Assembly: GCA_031963405.1 (NCBI GenBank)
Contig: JASSUJ010000001.1
Span: forward strand, 992,001-1,056,000
Length of the DNA: 64,000 nt
Origin: JASSUD01 sp031963405
Lineage (GTDB): Bacteria; Pseudomonadota; Gammaproteobacteria; Burkholderiales; Burkholderiaceae
Reading direction: 5' to 3'
Part shown: positions 26,110 to 35,383 of the stretch, one piece after another
Numbering within the stretch: the first letter of the stretch is position 1
Layout of the letters: the number at the start of each line of letters is the position of its first letter
Made by a program: the position numbers and the translations under genes
The notes under the pieces: generated by a model
Told to the model about the DNA's origin: nothing
The model's database searches: none
Seen by the model: the letters and a program-made list of their open reading frames with translations, nothing else

Positions 26110-27039
26110 TTAATAATCGATGCGGCCTAGCAATAGGAATTCCATCAAAGCTTTTTGCACATGCAGGCGGTTCTCTGCTTCTTCCCAAACCACGCTTTGA
26201 GGGCCATCAATCACTTCCGCCGTGACTTCTTCACCGCGATGTACAGGCAGGCAATGCATAAAGAGTGCATCGGGATGAGCTTGCGCCATCATCTCTGCAT
26301 TCACACACCAGTTGGCGAATGCCTGCCGACGGGCTTCGTTCTCTGCTTCAAAACCCATACTGGTCCACACATCCGTAGTCACCAGATCAGCGCCTGCGCA
26401 GGCGGCAAACGGGTCAGCGAATTCTTCAACCCAGCGCAGATTTTCAAGGCTCAGGCGTGCACGCTCAAATTGATAAGCAGGCGGGGTTGAAATATGCAAT
26501 TTAAAACCAAGAATTTGAGCGGCCTCAGCCCATGTGTAAAACATATTGTTGGCATCGCCAATCCACGCCACGGTTTTGCCAGATATAGATCCGCGCTGTT
26601 CATAGTAGGTGAAAATGTCAGCCAGAATTTGACAGGGGTGGTATTCGTTGGTTAGTCCATTAATAACAGGCACCCGCGAATGAGCCGCGAATCGTTGCAA
26701 AATATCCTGGCCAAAGGTGCGCACCATAACGATATCGACCATCCTTGAAATAACCTGGGCGGTATCCTCAATCGGCTCGCCACGGTCTAGCTGTGTGTCT
26801 TTCGTGTTCATGAAAACAGCATGACCGCCTAACTGATGAATCCCCGCTTCAAACGAAAGCCGAGTACGGGTTGATTTTTTTTCAAAAATCATCGCCAGCG
26901 TGCGGTCATGCAGTGGGTGATAAGTTTCGTAATTTTTAAATTTTTGTTTTAGATGGCCTGCGCGCTCAAGCACATAGAGATATTCATCGAGCGAAAAATC
27001 TTTAAATTGCAAGTAATGACGAATTTTCTTGGCGTTCAT
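26110..27039 (-). CDS. argF: Ornithine carbamoyltransferase
   Basis: A 309-residue enzyme making citrulline from ornithine and carbamoyl phosphate. The three family signatures are intact: EKKSTRTRLSFE near residue 55 (carbamoyl-phosphate binding), EYHPCQILAD near 135, and MHCLPVHRGEEV near 265 (ornithine binding). Length is normal. It is followed by argG 20 bp downstream, probably one transcript, and is divergent from argH across 317 bp of spacer (27040-27356), in which I see no gene or clear operator. Confidence 0.95.
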   Translation of the reverse strand: MNAKKIRHYLQFKDFSLDEYLYVLERAGHLKQKFKNYETYHPLHDRTLAMIFEKKSTRTRLSFEAGIHQLGGHAVFMNTKDTQLDRGEPIEDTAQVISRMVDIVMVRTFGQDILQRFAAHSRVPVINGLTNEYHPCQILADIFTYYEQRGSISGKTVAWIGDANNMFYTWAEAAQILGFKLHISTPPAYQFERARLSLENLRWVEEFADPFAACAGADLVTTDVWTSMGFEAENEARRQAFANWCVNAEMMAQAHPDALFMHCLPVHRGEEVTAEVIDGPQSVVWEEAENRLHVQKALMEFLLLGRIDY

Positions 27040-27356
27040 AGATTAGGCATGAAAGAAAGGCGTGTCTGTCGTGGTTTAAGCGCAGCGAAGCTGCACAATC
27101 CTAAGAATGGGGCTGATATCGCGATGCAAAAAAGCATACTACATACTAATCAAGTGGCTTGTCATAAGGCGCATCGAAAAAACAAAATAAAGCCTCAATA
27201 CTCAATATATTTTTGTGATTCCAAGAAGGCCAAAAAAAGAGGCTTTGAATTGCCGATAGTTAAAAATCAAGCGGCTGCCAATGTTTGAGTGCTTGCTATA
27301 ATTCCAGCGAATTTCTAACCCATCAGGTCAACTCCGGCCCCCTCTTGGCAATCTCA

Positions 27357-28769
27357 ATGACTTATCAATTTGATAAAAAAAATGAAGCATGGTCAGCACG
27401 TTTTTCTGAACCATTATCTGAGCTTGTCCAACGTTACACCTCATCCGTTTTTTTTGATAAAAGGCTTGCCATTGTTGATATCGAGGCGTCCATTGCGCAC
27501 GCCACCATGCTGGCGGAGTGCGCCATCATCAGCATCGACGACTGCAACGCCATTCAAACTGGCATGGCGCAAATTCGAAGCGAAATAGAAAACGGTGAAT
27601 TTAACTGGCAGATTAATCTAGAAGATGTTCACTTAAATATTGAGGCACGTCTCACGACACTAATTGGTGACGCTGGCAAACGCTTGCATACTGGCCGCTC
27701 GCGCAATGATCAAGTTGCGACAGATATGCGACTCTGGCTACGTCGTGAAATCGACAAAATTTATACGCTGCTGGTTGAACTGAGGCGCGCTTTGATTGAG
27801 CTTGCTGAGCAGCATGTAGCGACGATTATGCCTGGCTTTACGCATTTGCAAGTGGCACAGCCCATCACTTTTGGCCACCATTTACTTGCTTACGTTGAAA
27901 TGTTGGCGCGCGATAGCGAGCGTCTACGTGATTGTCGGAAACGCGTTAACTCCCTGCCTTTAGGCGCAGCAGCGCTAGCCGGCACTAGCTATCCCATCAA
28001 CCGACACAGAGTTGCGGAATTACTCGGCTTTGATCAAGTATGCGCAAACTCTCTCGATGCGGTTTCTGATCGCGACTTTATTATTGAATTCACCGCAGCG
28101 GCGGCGCTTGTTATGACACATCTCTCGCGTTTATCCGAAGAGATCGTATTTTGGATGAGCCCGCGCGTGGCTTTTATTGATCTAGCCGACCGTTTTTGTA
28201 CTGGCTCATCGATCATGCCCCAAAAGAAAAATCCAGATATCCCTGAGCTGGTGCGCGGCAAAACGGGTCGGGTAAATGGCCACTTGATCGCATTATTAAC
28301 CATCATGAAAGGGCAACCTCTTGCCTATAACAAAGACAACCAGGAAGACAAAGAGCCTCTCTTTGATACCGTTGATACCTTAGTCGATACATTGCGCATC
28401 TTTGCAGAAATGGTTGCCGGCATTCAGGTCAAGCCAGAGGCCATGCGCGCAGCCGCGCTACAAGGCTATGCTACTGCCACCGATTTAGCTGATTATTTAG
28501 TCAAACGCGGCGTGCCATTTCGCGATGCGCATGAAGCGGTTGCGCATACAGTACGTATTTGTATCGAGCGCAATTGTAATTTGCCTGATCTCACGCTAGA
28601 TGAGCTGCGCCATATCTTGCCAACCCATGCAGCATTAATCGAGCAAGAGGTTTTTAGCTATTTAACGCTTGAAGGTTCAGTAGCAAGCCGGCAGCATCCA
28701 GGCGGCACTGCGCCAAAGCAAGTCCAAGAAGCACTTAATGCCGCCCGTCAGGCGCTTTATAACGCTTAG
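27357..28769 (+). CDS. argH: Argininosuccinate lyase
   Basis: A 470-residue enzyme splitting argininosuccinate into arginine and fumarate. The start is ATG 27357 (MTYQFDKKNEAWSARFSEP), the usual family N-terminus; the open frame before it has no similarity. Signatures: HTGRSRNDQVATD near 115, THLQVAQPITFGHH near 165, and the fumarase-superfamily loop GSSIMPQKKNPD near 285 with the catalytic Ser. The TAG stop lies in the tip of a family B repeat (TTAGAACCTATTCACG) shared with the convergent gene at 28766; the two coding regions overlap by 4 bp. Confidence 0.95.
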   Translation: MTYQFDKKNEAWSARFSEPLSELVQRYTSSVFFDKRLAIVDIEASIAHATMLAECAIISIDDCNAIQTGMAQIRSEIENGEFNWQINLEDVHLNIEARLTTLIGDAGKRLHTGRSRNDQVATDMRLWLRREIDKIYTLLVELRRALIELAEQHVATIMPGFTHLQVAQPITFGHHLLAYVEMLARDSERLRDCRKRVNSLPLGAAALAGTSYPINRHRVAELLGFDQVCANSLDAVSDRDFIIEFTAAAALVMTHLSRLSEEIVFWMSPRVAFIDLADRFCTGSSIMPQKKNPDIPELVRGKTGRVNGHLIALLTIMKGQPLAYNKDNQEDKEPLFDTVDTLVDTLRIFAEMVAGIQVKPEAMRAAALQGYATATDLADYLVKRGVPFRDAHEAVAHTVRICIERNCNLPDLTLDELRHILPTHAALIEQEVFSYLTLEGSVASRQHPGGTAPKQVQEALNAARQALYNA

Positions 28770-28794
28770 AACCTATTCACGATTTTTCTAAAAG
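28766..28794. repeat. Single family B repeat tip at convergent stop codons
   Basis: TTAGAACCTATTCACG followed by ATTTTTCTAAAAG matches the outer end of family B elements (55490, 43459). No matching right end is nearby, so it is a lone or decayed end. It supplies the TAG of argH on one strand and the TAA and last nine codons of the convergent gene on the other. Confidence 0.6.
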
Positions 28795-29257
28795 ATTTAG
28801 TCGCCTCAGCCAGCCCTGGCAAAAATTGAAGCATGTGTTGCCTAAGCGCCGTCGAAGAGAGACTCTCTTCATCTTCTTTTTTTGACGGCTTTGGAAAGGA
28901 CAAGAAGAAAGGGAAAAACAAAAATTGCACAAGCCCGGCAAGAATATTGTCTTGGGACTTACCCAGAAACTGACTGCCAATCTGTTTTCCAGTAGGCGTT
29001 TTTACGGCAGTAATGCCATGCCTGTTCGAGGATTTCGCAGCTGTAGTGTTGAAAGAAGGTAGATTAATGCGATGTCTTAACCGGCCCTTCTCACTATTTA
29101 TAGTGCTGCGATCAGACTCGTCGGTGTCCCATTGCGCGGGGGAATAAGCGCTGCTGCGAGCGCTTCTCAGTGATGCTGTATATGAGCTACTACTCATACT
29201 TAACCTCGCGAGCACGCTTTGGCTGAAGCTATCCAAGCTTTTTTCACTGATCGCCAC
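28766..29257 (-). CDS. Candidate type III secreted effector with PIP box
   Basis: A 163-residue protein of unknown family. Residues 1-60 are very Ser-rich (LARLSMSSSSYTASLRSARS), typical of a T3SS signal; residues about 105-120 are hydrophobic (NILAGLVQFLFFPFFLSF) and may insert in a membrane; the C-terminus is basic. A canonical PIP box with a -10 at the right distance lies 97 bp upstream, the best site in the window. The last residues (SFRKIVNRF) and stop are encoded by a repeat tip shared with argH, so the present C-terminus was set by a repeat insertion or truncation. It sits between housekeeping genes argH and the DinG-like helicase gene, away from the effector block. Confidence 0.7.
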   Translation of the reverse strand: MAISEKSLDSFSQSVLARLSMSSSSYTASLRSARSSAYSPAQWDTDESDRSTINSEKGRLRHRINLPSFNTTAAKSSNRHGITAVKTPTGKQIGSQFLGKSQDNILAGLVQFLFFPFFLSFPKPSKKEDEESLSSTALRQHMLQFLPGLAEATKSFRKIVNRF

Positions 29258-29353
29258 AGATAGCGCAGGCAGAGCACACCAATAAAGTGAGTCGGAAAAT
29301 TCTGTAGATGGCAGCAGTTTAACGACTCGCTTTATTTACCCGCAGATAGAAAG

Positions 29354-29378
29354 GCGAAGTAATGCAGACTTAAGCGAA
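29354..29378 (-). promoter_or_regulatory. Canonical PIP / hrpII box (TTCGC-N15-TTCGC)
   Basis: Minus-strand TTCGC (29378-29374), 15 bases, TTCGC (29358-29354): the consensus PIP box. TAAACT (29321-29316), a TANNNT -10 element, follows after 32 bp. The start of the 28766-29257 gene is 97 bp away. The box lies in the short gap after the DinG-like helicase gene. Confidence 0.8.
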
Positions 29379-29399
29379 GCCTTGTGCGAAGACAGCAGG

Positions 29400-31679
29400 T
29401 TAGCTATCCATATCAACTGGCTCTAGCGTAGCCTCATTATTTTCAGTCAAGAAAGCCTGCACAACATCGATCTCACGGGTGCGTTTAAAAGCAGGCAAGC
29501 TTTGCCAGATACGTCGGCCATAAGGTTTATCGACGAGACGTGGGTCGCAAATCATCAGTACGCCGCGATCGGTTTCAGCGCGCAGTAAACGGCCTGCACC
29601 CTGTTTGAGGGTCAATATGGCGTGCGGCAATTGATAAGACATAAACGGGTTTGCACCCTGTTTTGCAAGCGCTGCCAAGCGTGCTGCTAGCACTGGGTCA
29701 TCGGGCGGCGCGAACGGTAGTTTGTCGATGATAACAAGCGAGAGCGCATCGCCGCGTACGTCCACCCCTTCCCAGAAGCTTTGGCTGCCAATCAGAATGG
29801 CATTACCTTGCCGGCGAAAACGTTCTAGCAATTCAGTACGGCTTGTCTCACCTTGCACCAGTAACGGAAACGACCAACCGCGCTCCTCACTGATGGCACG
29901 CAACAGCTCGGCAATTTTTTCAACGGCGCGTAAGGTGGTGCACAGCACAAAAGCACGACCTTGCGCCGCTTCAAGTGCTGGGCAAGCTGCCTTCACCACT
30001 GCCTCAGTAAAGCTAGGTGAAGCAGGCGATGGTAAGTTGGGCGGCACGTATAGCAAAGCCTGTTGCGCATAGTCAAAGGGGCTAGGCAGCGTTAATGAGC
30101 GGCGGGCATCTAACCCCATCTGTGCCGCGTAGTGAGTGAAATCGCCGCGTACCGAGAGGGTTGCCGATGTAAAAATCCAGGCTCGGGGGCTACCCGCGCG
30201 CTGCTTGGCAAAGATTGAGGCAATCGATAAAGGCGTGATGTGCAGCTGTACCGTATGCGTAAAAACTTCGACCCAGCGCACCGTCTGCTCAAGCGCAGCA
30301 GCTGTCTCATTGGTTGAGGCTGGGGCTGAGGTAGTCTGGCTTTTTTTACTTTGCGGCGTTGCGCTAGTAATGGGTGTACTGGCCTCAGAGAGAAATAAAG
30401 TCAGCGTTTGCTGCAGTTGATCAGCGCGCTGCCAACATTGGCTCAGCGATTCAGCTCGCTCGGCTTGTGTCATCAGTGCGTCGGTAAGTGCCGCAAGCGC
30501 CTCCAGCAAAAGCTTAAACGTACTGTAAAACGGATGATCATTAGCCAAGTCGGCCAGCGGCAGGCGCGTCGTGTGTGGCGCAAAAATTAAGCGTAAGTCT
30601 CGAGCCGCTTGCTCAAGGGCAGCGCTAAGTTCAGTCCAAGCTACCGCATCACGTGCATGCTGCAACCCTTCAGCCAGCGCATCGCGTGCGAGTTCAAGTA
30701 ATTGGCTGGTGGACACTGTTGTGCCAAAAAAAACTGTCGCGATATCAGGCAGCTGATGTGCCTCATCAAAAATTAAGGTGTTGGCAGCGGGTAGCAGCTC
30801 CGCCACACCGGTATCGCGCAACATAATATCGGCAAAGAAAAGATGATGATTGACCACCACCAGATCTGCCTGCTGCGCAGCACGGCGCGCCCGCATCACG
30901 AAGCAGTCTTTATAGTGCTCGCATTCTTGCCCTAAGCAATTCTCACGCGTTGAAGTGACTTGATGCCAGATCGGCGCATTTTCAGGCACTCCTGCCAGCT
31001 CAGATTTATCACCGCTTTGCGTAATTTCAGCAAAGTGAATAATTTTTTGCAATTGCGCAGCATCTTGCCGAGAGGGCAAACGACCGCTCTGTACTGTACG
31101 TCGCAAATAGTAATGGCATAGATAGTTGGCGCGGCCTTTGAGCATCGCCACTGAGACCGGTACTGCCAGCGCAGCACGCAGCGCTGGAATATCACGTAAA
31201 AACAGCTGATCTTGCAGATGACGGGTAGCCGTTGAGAGAATTACCTTACCTCCCCAGCGTATCGCTGGCACCAAATAGGCAAAGGTTTTGCCAGTACCTG
31301 TACCCGCCTCCACCAGCAAAGTGCTGTCAGCATTTTCAGCGTCAGTATTATCTGGCGTAGATGAAAGCTCAGCAGACGACGCACCAGATAAGGAAGGTTG
31401 CGCCGCACCAGCTGTGCGCTGCGAAGCATCTTTCTTAATTTCCAGCTCATCCCCAGCAGCTTTCTGCGCAGCGGCTTGAATAGCCGCAGCTACCGCCTGC
31501 GCCATCGTCAGCTGTGCAGTCCGTAGACGATAGCCATCAAACTGTCGCGCAAGCAAGCCATCTGCCGCAAAAATTTGCTCAAGCTCAAGCGCCCACGGCT
31601 CCTGCAGCCCATCGATCATGGTGGACACAGAAGTTTGGTTTGGCTCGCTTGAAGCGCTTGCGGTGCTCGGGATGCTCAT
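29400..31679 (-). CDS. dinG: ATP-dependent DNA helicase, DinG/YoaA type
   Basis: A 759-residue XPD-like superfamily 2 helicase. Walker A is VEAGTGTGKTFAYLVPA, the DEAH box FDEAHQLPD, and the four iron-sulphur Cys lie between them (one in RANYLCHYYL, then NCLGQECEHYKDCFV). C-terminal motifs include FTSATLSVRGDF, GSQSFWEGVDVRGD and the arginine-finger block QGAGRLLRAETDRG. It unwinds 5'-overhang DNA, R-loops and repair intermediates. Unusual: about 45 low-complexity residues rich in Ala, Ser, Thr and Asp are inserted just before Walker A, where family members go straight on. On the same strand upstream is the Ala-rich periplasmic protein gene. Confidence 0.92.
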   Translation of the reverse strand: MSIPSTASASSEPNQTSVSTMIDGLQEPWALELEQIFAADGLLARQFDGYRLRTAQLTMAQAVAAAIQAAAQKAAGDELEIKKDASQRTAGAAQPSLSGASSAELSSTPDNTDAENADSTLLVEAGTGTGKTFAYLVPAIRWGGKVILSTATRHLQDQLFLRDIPALRAALAVPVSVAMLKGRANYLCHYYLRRTVQSGRLPSRQDAAQLQKIIHFAEITQSGDKSELAGVPENAPIWHQVTSTRENCLGQECEHYKDCFVMRARRAAQQADLVVVNHHLFFADIMLRDTGVAELLPAANTLIFDEAHQLPDIATVFFGTTVSTSQLLELARDALAEGLQHARDAVAWTELSAALEQAARDLRLIFAPHTTRLPLADLANDHPFYSTFKLLLEALAALTDALMTQAERAESLSQCWQRADQLQQTLTLFLSEASTPITSATPQSKKSQTTSAPASTNETAAALEQTVRWVEVFTHTVQLHITPLSIASIFAKQRAGSPRAWIFTSATLSVRGDFTHYAAQMGLDARRSLTLPSPFDYAQQALLYVPPNLPSPASPSFTEAVVKAACPALEAAQGRAFVLCTTLRAVEKIAELLRAISEERGWSFPLLVQGETSRTELLERFRRQGNAILIGSQSFWEGVDVRGDALSLVIIDKLPFAPPDDPVLAARLAALAKQGANPFMSYQLPHAILTLKQGAGRLLRAETDRGVLMICDPRLVDKPYGRRIWQSLPAFKRTREIDVVQAFLTENNEATLEPVDMDS

Positions 31680-31764
31680 GACTTACTCATCTTTTATTCA
31701 TCCCCTACTCACCATGTGCACGAGCCTGGAGCGGGTTAGCTGTAATAGCAAAAGCAGTGTGTAT

Positions 31765-32514
31765 TTATTGAGAGGAAAGAACGTTTGCATCTGGCTCAGC
31801 TGGAGAAGAATTTGAGGGAGCACCTTGGCCGCGAGCCTGTTGGCGGCGTTCGATTTTTGCTTGATGCAGCGCTGCTGCACGTTGTTTAGCAGCAAAACGC
31901 TTAGCATTGTCGGCGCGTCGCTGCGCATCTTGCTTACCCTGTGCTCGCGCTGCCTCGAGTTTGCGCTGATGCGCTGTTTGCTTGTCTGCATAAGCTTGGG
32001 CATTAGTACGATGTTGCGGCTCAGCGCTTGCGCGACGAGCTTGCTTTAAATCGTATTGCCGCTGTTTTTCTAGATAACGCGCTTTAGCACGTTGCTCCTC
32101 AGCTTGACGAGAAGCCGCTGCTGCTGCCTGCTCTGCTTGTTTTTGTGCCACCTGTTGCGCTCGATGCTGAGCGCGTGCTGCGCGTTCAGCATCATCCAGA
32201 GCAAGTTGCTCAGTACGCAACGCCGCCTGCTGCGCGCGCTTCGCCGTACGAACTTTAGCAAGGCAGTAATTGACTAAAAAACGGCTATAGCAGGCCCGCT
32301 CTTGCTTCAAAGAGTCGTATTCCACTTCTCCTCGACGACGGGTTAACGCTACTTGGCGTTCATTAAAATCGCCTTGGCTTACCTCTGCACTCTCATCTTG
32401 AGCAAGCTCAGTCGTAGCTTGAGGAGGTGCAGGTAAGTTTTGCTGAGCATAGGCGTTGGGCAAAACAGCGCTGATCAGCACAAGCGCTACACATAATAGA
32501 AAAGAACAGCGCAT
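31765..32514 (-). CDS. Exported Ala/Arg/Gln-rich coiled-coil protein
   Basis: About 249 residues from ATG 32514 (an ATG seven codons earlier is possible). It begins with a clear signal peptide (MRCSFLLCVALVLISAVLPN, cleavage after AYA). The mature part contains a short conserved block with two Cys (ERACYSRFLVNYCLAKVR, residues about 70-90) and then a long helical, coiled-coil region dominated by Ala, Gln, Arg and Lys. Similar proteins occur next to the DinG-like gene in Burkholderia as conserved hypotheticals. The two Cys could form a disulphide in the periplasm. No function is known to me. Confidence 0.7.
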   Translation of the reverse strand: MRCSFLLCVALVLISAVLPNAYAQQNLPAPPQATTELAQDESAEVSQGDFNERQVALTRRRGEVEYDSLKQERACYSRFLVNYCLAKVRTAKRAQQAALRTEQLALDDAERAARAQHRAQQVAQKQAEQAAAAASRQAEEQRAKARYLEKQRQYDLKQARRASAEPQHRTNAQAYADKQTAHQRKLEAARAQGKQDAQRRADNAKRFAAKQRAAALHQAKIERRQQARGQGAPSNSSPAEPDANVLSSQ

Positions 32515-32757
32515 CACAATCTCGTTAACAAACATGGCAGAATTTTACCTGAGGAAACGCTGAATCAAGCGCGAACAAAAAATACCAACGAAATACAAAC
32601 TAGGCGCGGTACTTTAATATGACAAAAAGGCAGCACACCGCGCCTAGTTTTACAGACCCATACTGGAAGCCCCTGTAGGTTAGGGTAATGAATTAAATTC
32701 AATACGGAACTGCGACCTACGAGCTGGAAGCGCCAAATAATCTGAGGAACCGATTTA

Positions 32758-35100
32758 ATGACAGATACGCTAGCACTAAAAATTGTGCGCTGTTTAGCCG
32801 CTGAATTGCAGGTTGAGCCGCGGCAAGTTGCAGCGGCAGTGCAGCTTTTGGATGAAGGCGCTACAGTGCCATTTATCTCGCGCTACCGCAAGGAAGCTAC
32901 CGGCAATCTTGACGATACGCAGCTGCGGGCGCTGGAAGCGCGCCTTTTTTATTGGCGCACGCTAGAAGAGCGGCGCTCGACTATCCTGCAAAGTATTGAG
33001 GAGCAAGGCAAGCTCACCGACGAGCTACGCGCCGCTATCGATACAGCGCAAAGTAAGCAAACGCTGGAAGATCTTTACCTGCCCTATAAACCGAAGCGCC
33101 GCACACGCGCGCAAATCGCCCGCGAAGCAGGCTTAGAGCCACTCGCACATGCACTTTTAGCTGAACCAATGCTGGTGCCAACAGCAGAAGCAGAAAAATA
33201 TCTGGATGCTGAAAAAGGCATTACGGATACCAAAATAGCATTAGATGGGGCGCGCGATATTCTCTCTGAGCAATTTGGCGAAACGGCTGCGCTACTCAGT
33301 AAGCTGCGCGACTATCTGCAGCAAGAAGGTATTGTTTCGGCGAGCGTTATCGAGGGCCAAGAACAGGCTGCTGGCGAGAAATTTAGAGATTATTACGCTT
33401 ATACAGAAACCTTCAAAACTATTCCCTCACACCGTGCACTCGCTTTGTTCCGTGGCCGACAGCTTGGCGTACTGGCGCTTAAACTCGGTCTGAACGAGGC
33501 TCTCGAAGCGCAAGCAATCCATCCGGGTGAAGCGATGATTGCGCATCATCATGGCATTCAACCCCAAGGACGTGCAGCGGATACATGGCTTGCCAATGTC
33601 TGCCGCTGGTGCTGGCGTGTCAAGGTACAACCCCATCTAGAAAACGACTTACTTGCGCAATTGCGCGAGCAAGCTGAACGTGAAGCAATTGATATTTTTG
33701 CGCGTAATTTAAAAGACCTACTGCTAGCTGCACCAGCTGGCCCCAAGGCAGTACTTGGCTTAGACCCAGGCTTGCGAACTGGGGTGAAAGTGGCGGTGGT
33801 CGACCGCACCGGCAAGCTGCTGGCTACCAGCACGATTTACCCACATGAACCACGTCGTGATTGGGACGGTGCACTGGTGAAATTAGCGCAATTGGCACAA
33901 GCCACGCAGGCTGAATTAATCAGTATTGGCAATGGCACTGGCTCACGTGAGACCGATAAGCTAGTGAGCGAATTGATCCAGCGTCACCCACATTTAAAGC
34001 TGCAAAAAATTGTGGTGTCGGAAGCCGGCGCGTCGGTTTACTCAGCGTCTGAATTAGCCGCACAAGAATTTCCTGAGCTTGATGTGACGCTGCGCGGGGC
34101 GGTCTCGATTGCACGACGCCTGCAAGATCCACTGGCCGAGTTGGTCAAAATCGAACCTAAAGCCATCGGGGTCGGACAATATCAGCATGATGTTAACCCT
34201 CGTGAATTAACACGCTCGTTGGATGCGGTAGTGGAAGATTGCGTAAATGCGGTGGGCGTCGACCTGAACACTGCCTCAGCCGCGCTACTCGCTCGCATCT
34301 CTGGCTTAAATAGCGCACTGGCACGGCATATTGTCACTTACCGCGATGCCAATGGCCCCTTCCCATCTCGTCAGGCCTTGAAAAAAGTGCCGCGACTAGG
34401 CGAAAAAACTTTTGAGCAAGCCGCTGGTTTTTTACGCATCAATCAGGGTGAGAATCCACTGGACCGCTCTGCAGTCCATCCGGAGGCTTATCCAGTGGTC
34501 GAGCGCATCCTCGCTAAAATCGGTAAGCAAGTCGCCGAAGTGATGGGCAATCGTGACTTACTAAAAGGTTTGATGCCGCAGGAATTTGTGGACCAGCGTT
34601 TTGGTTTACCGACCGTGGTTGACATTCTGGCTGAGCTAGAAAAACCGGGACGCGACCCACGCCCTGAATTTAAGACAGCAACCTTCCGTGACGGAGTTGA
34701 AAAGCCCGCTGACTTAAAGCTTGGCATGATTCTCGAAGGTGTAGTGACTAATGTGGCGGCGTTTGGCGCGTTCGTCGATATTGGCGTGCACCAAGATGGC
34801 TTAGTGCATATCTCCGCCCTCGCCAACCGCTTTGTAGGAAATCCACATGAGGTTGTGAAAGCGGGAGATGTCGTGCAAGTTAAGGTGCTGGAGATCGATT
34901 TAAAACGCCAGCGCATTGCACTCACCATGCGACTCGAGGAATCCACGACGACCACCTCCGCCCCACGCGACAGTGCACAGAGCGCCCAGCACAAGGCTAA
35001 GCGACCAAACACAGCAAACACATCCCATTCCTCTCGCCCAGCGCGGCAAGCAGAGCCACTTGGCGCGATGGCAGAAGCTTTTGCAAAATTAAAATTGTGA
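32758..35100 (+). CDS. tex: Tex family RNA-binding transcription accessory protein
   Basis: A 780-residue cytoplasmic protein. The N-terminus (VPFISRYRKEATGNLDDTQL, LYLPYKPKRRTRAQIAREAG) is the highly conserved Tex helical region; residues about 335-460 are a YqgF/RNase-H-like domain (VLGLDPGLRTGVKVAVVD); about 500-560 are helix-hairpin-helix motifs (LARISGLNSALARHIV); about 655-725 an S1 RNA-binding domain (GMILEGVVTNVAAFGAFVDI). The last about 55 residues are basic and disordered. Tex binds nucleic acid and influences transcription and virulence genes in several bacteria. Length matches the family. The upstream 222 bp (32536-32757) hold a CGTAGGTT-type fragment only. Confidence 0.95.
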   Translation: MTDTLALKIVRCLAAELQVEPRQVAAAVQLLDEGATVPFISRYRKEATGNLDDTQLRALEARLFYWRTLEERRSTILQSIEEQGKLTDELRAAIDTAQSKQTLEDLYLPYKPKRRTRAQIAREAGLEPLAHALLAEPMLVPTAEAEKYLDAEKGITDTKIALDGARDILSEQFGETAALLSKLRDYLQQEGIVSASVIEGQEQAAGEKFRDYYAYTETFKTIPSHRALALFRGRQLGVLALKLGLNEALEAQAIHPGEAMIAHHHGIQPQGRAADTWLANVCRWCWRVKVQPHLENDLLAQLREQAEREAIDIFARNLKDLLLAAPAGPKAVLGLDPGLRTGVKVAVVDRTGKLLATSTIYPHEPRRDWDGALVKLAQLAQATQAELISIGNGTGSRETDKLVSELIQRHPHLKLQKIVVSEAGASVYSASELAAQEFPELDVTLRGAVSIARRLQDPLAELVKIEPKAIGVGQYQHDVNPRELTRSLDAVVEDCVNAVGVDLNTASAALLARISGLNSALARHIVTYRDANGPFPSRQALKKVPRLGEKTFEQAAGFLRINQGENPLDRSAVHPEAYPVVERILAKIGKQVAEVMGNRDLLKGLMPQEFVDQRFGLPTVVDILAELEKPGRDPRPEFKTATFRDGVEKPADLKLGMILEGVVTNVAAFGAFVDIGVHQDGLVHISALANRFVGNPHEVVKAGDVVQVKVLEIDLKRQRIALTMRLEESTTTTSAPRDSAQSAQHKAKRPNTANTSHSSRPARQAEPLGAMAEAFAKLKL

Positions 35101-35154
35101 GCGATGGGAGAGTGCTGAGCAATCAGTGAAGAGGTAGTGGGCTACGCACTTAGC

Positions 35155-35183
35155 TTGGCCGGACATCATGGATGCCCGGCCAA
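35155..35183 (+). terminator. GC-rich hairpin after tex
   Basis: Stem TTGGCCGG / CCGGCCAA (35155-35162 with 35176-35183), extended inward by CATC/GATG, followed by ACTACTTTTT. It lies 55 bp past the tex stop and is a plausible intrinsic terminator with an imperfect T-tract. Confidence 0.55.
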
Positions 35184-35383
35184 ACTACTTTTTAGGGCCC
35201 CTAAATGGAGTTCAAAACAGGCGTGTTTTTTGTTGAGTGAGAAGCTTGCGTGCTACCTGCTGGGGTGGACAAAGCCCCCCAACATGATTACCAACAGTCC
35301 CTATTTCAGTCTATTTAAAGACTTTGCATAATTTCTAAGAACAACTGATGGCGCTAGGCTAGGCCAGTCATGCAACGCGTCCT

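Noticed and set aside
30110..31480. Several frames of 60-90 codons within the DinG-like helicase gene
   Set aside because: All overlap the helicase on the other strand or frame and lack features of their own.
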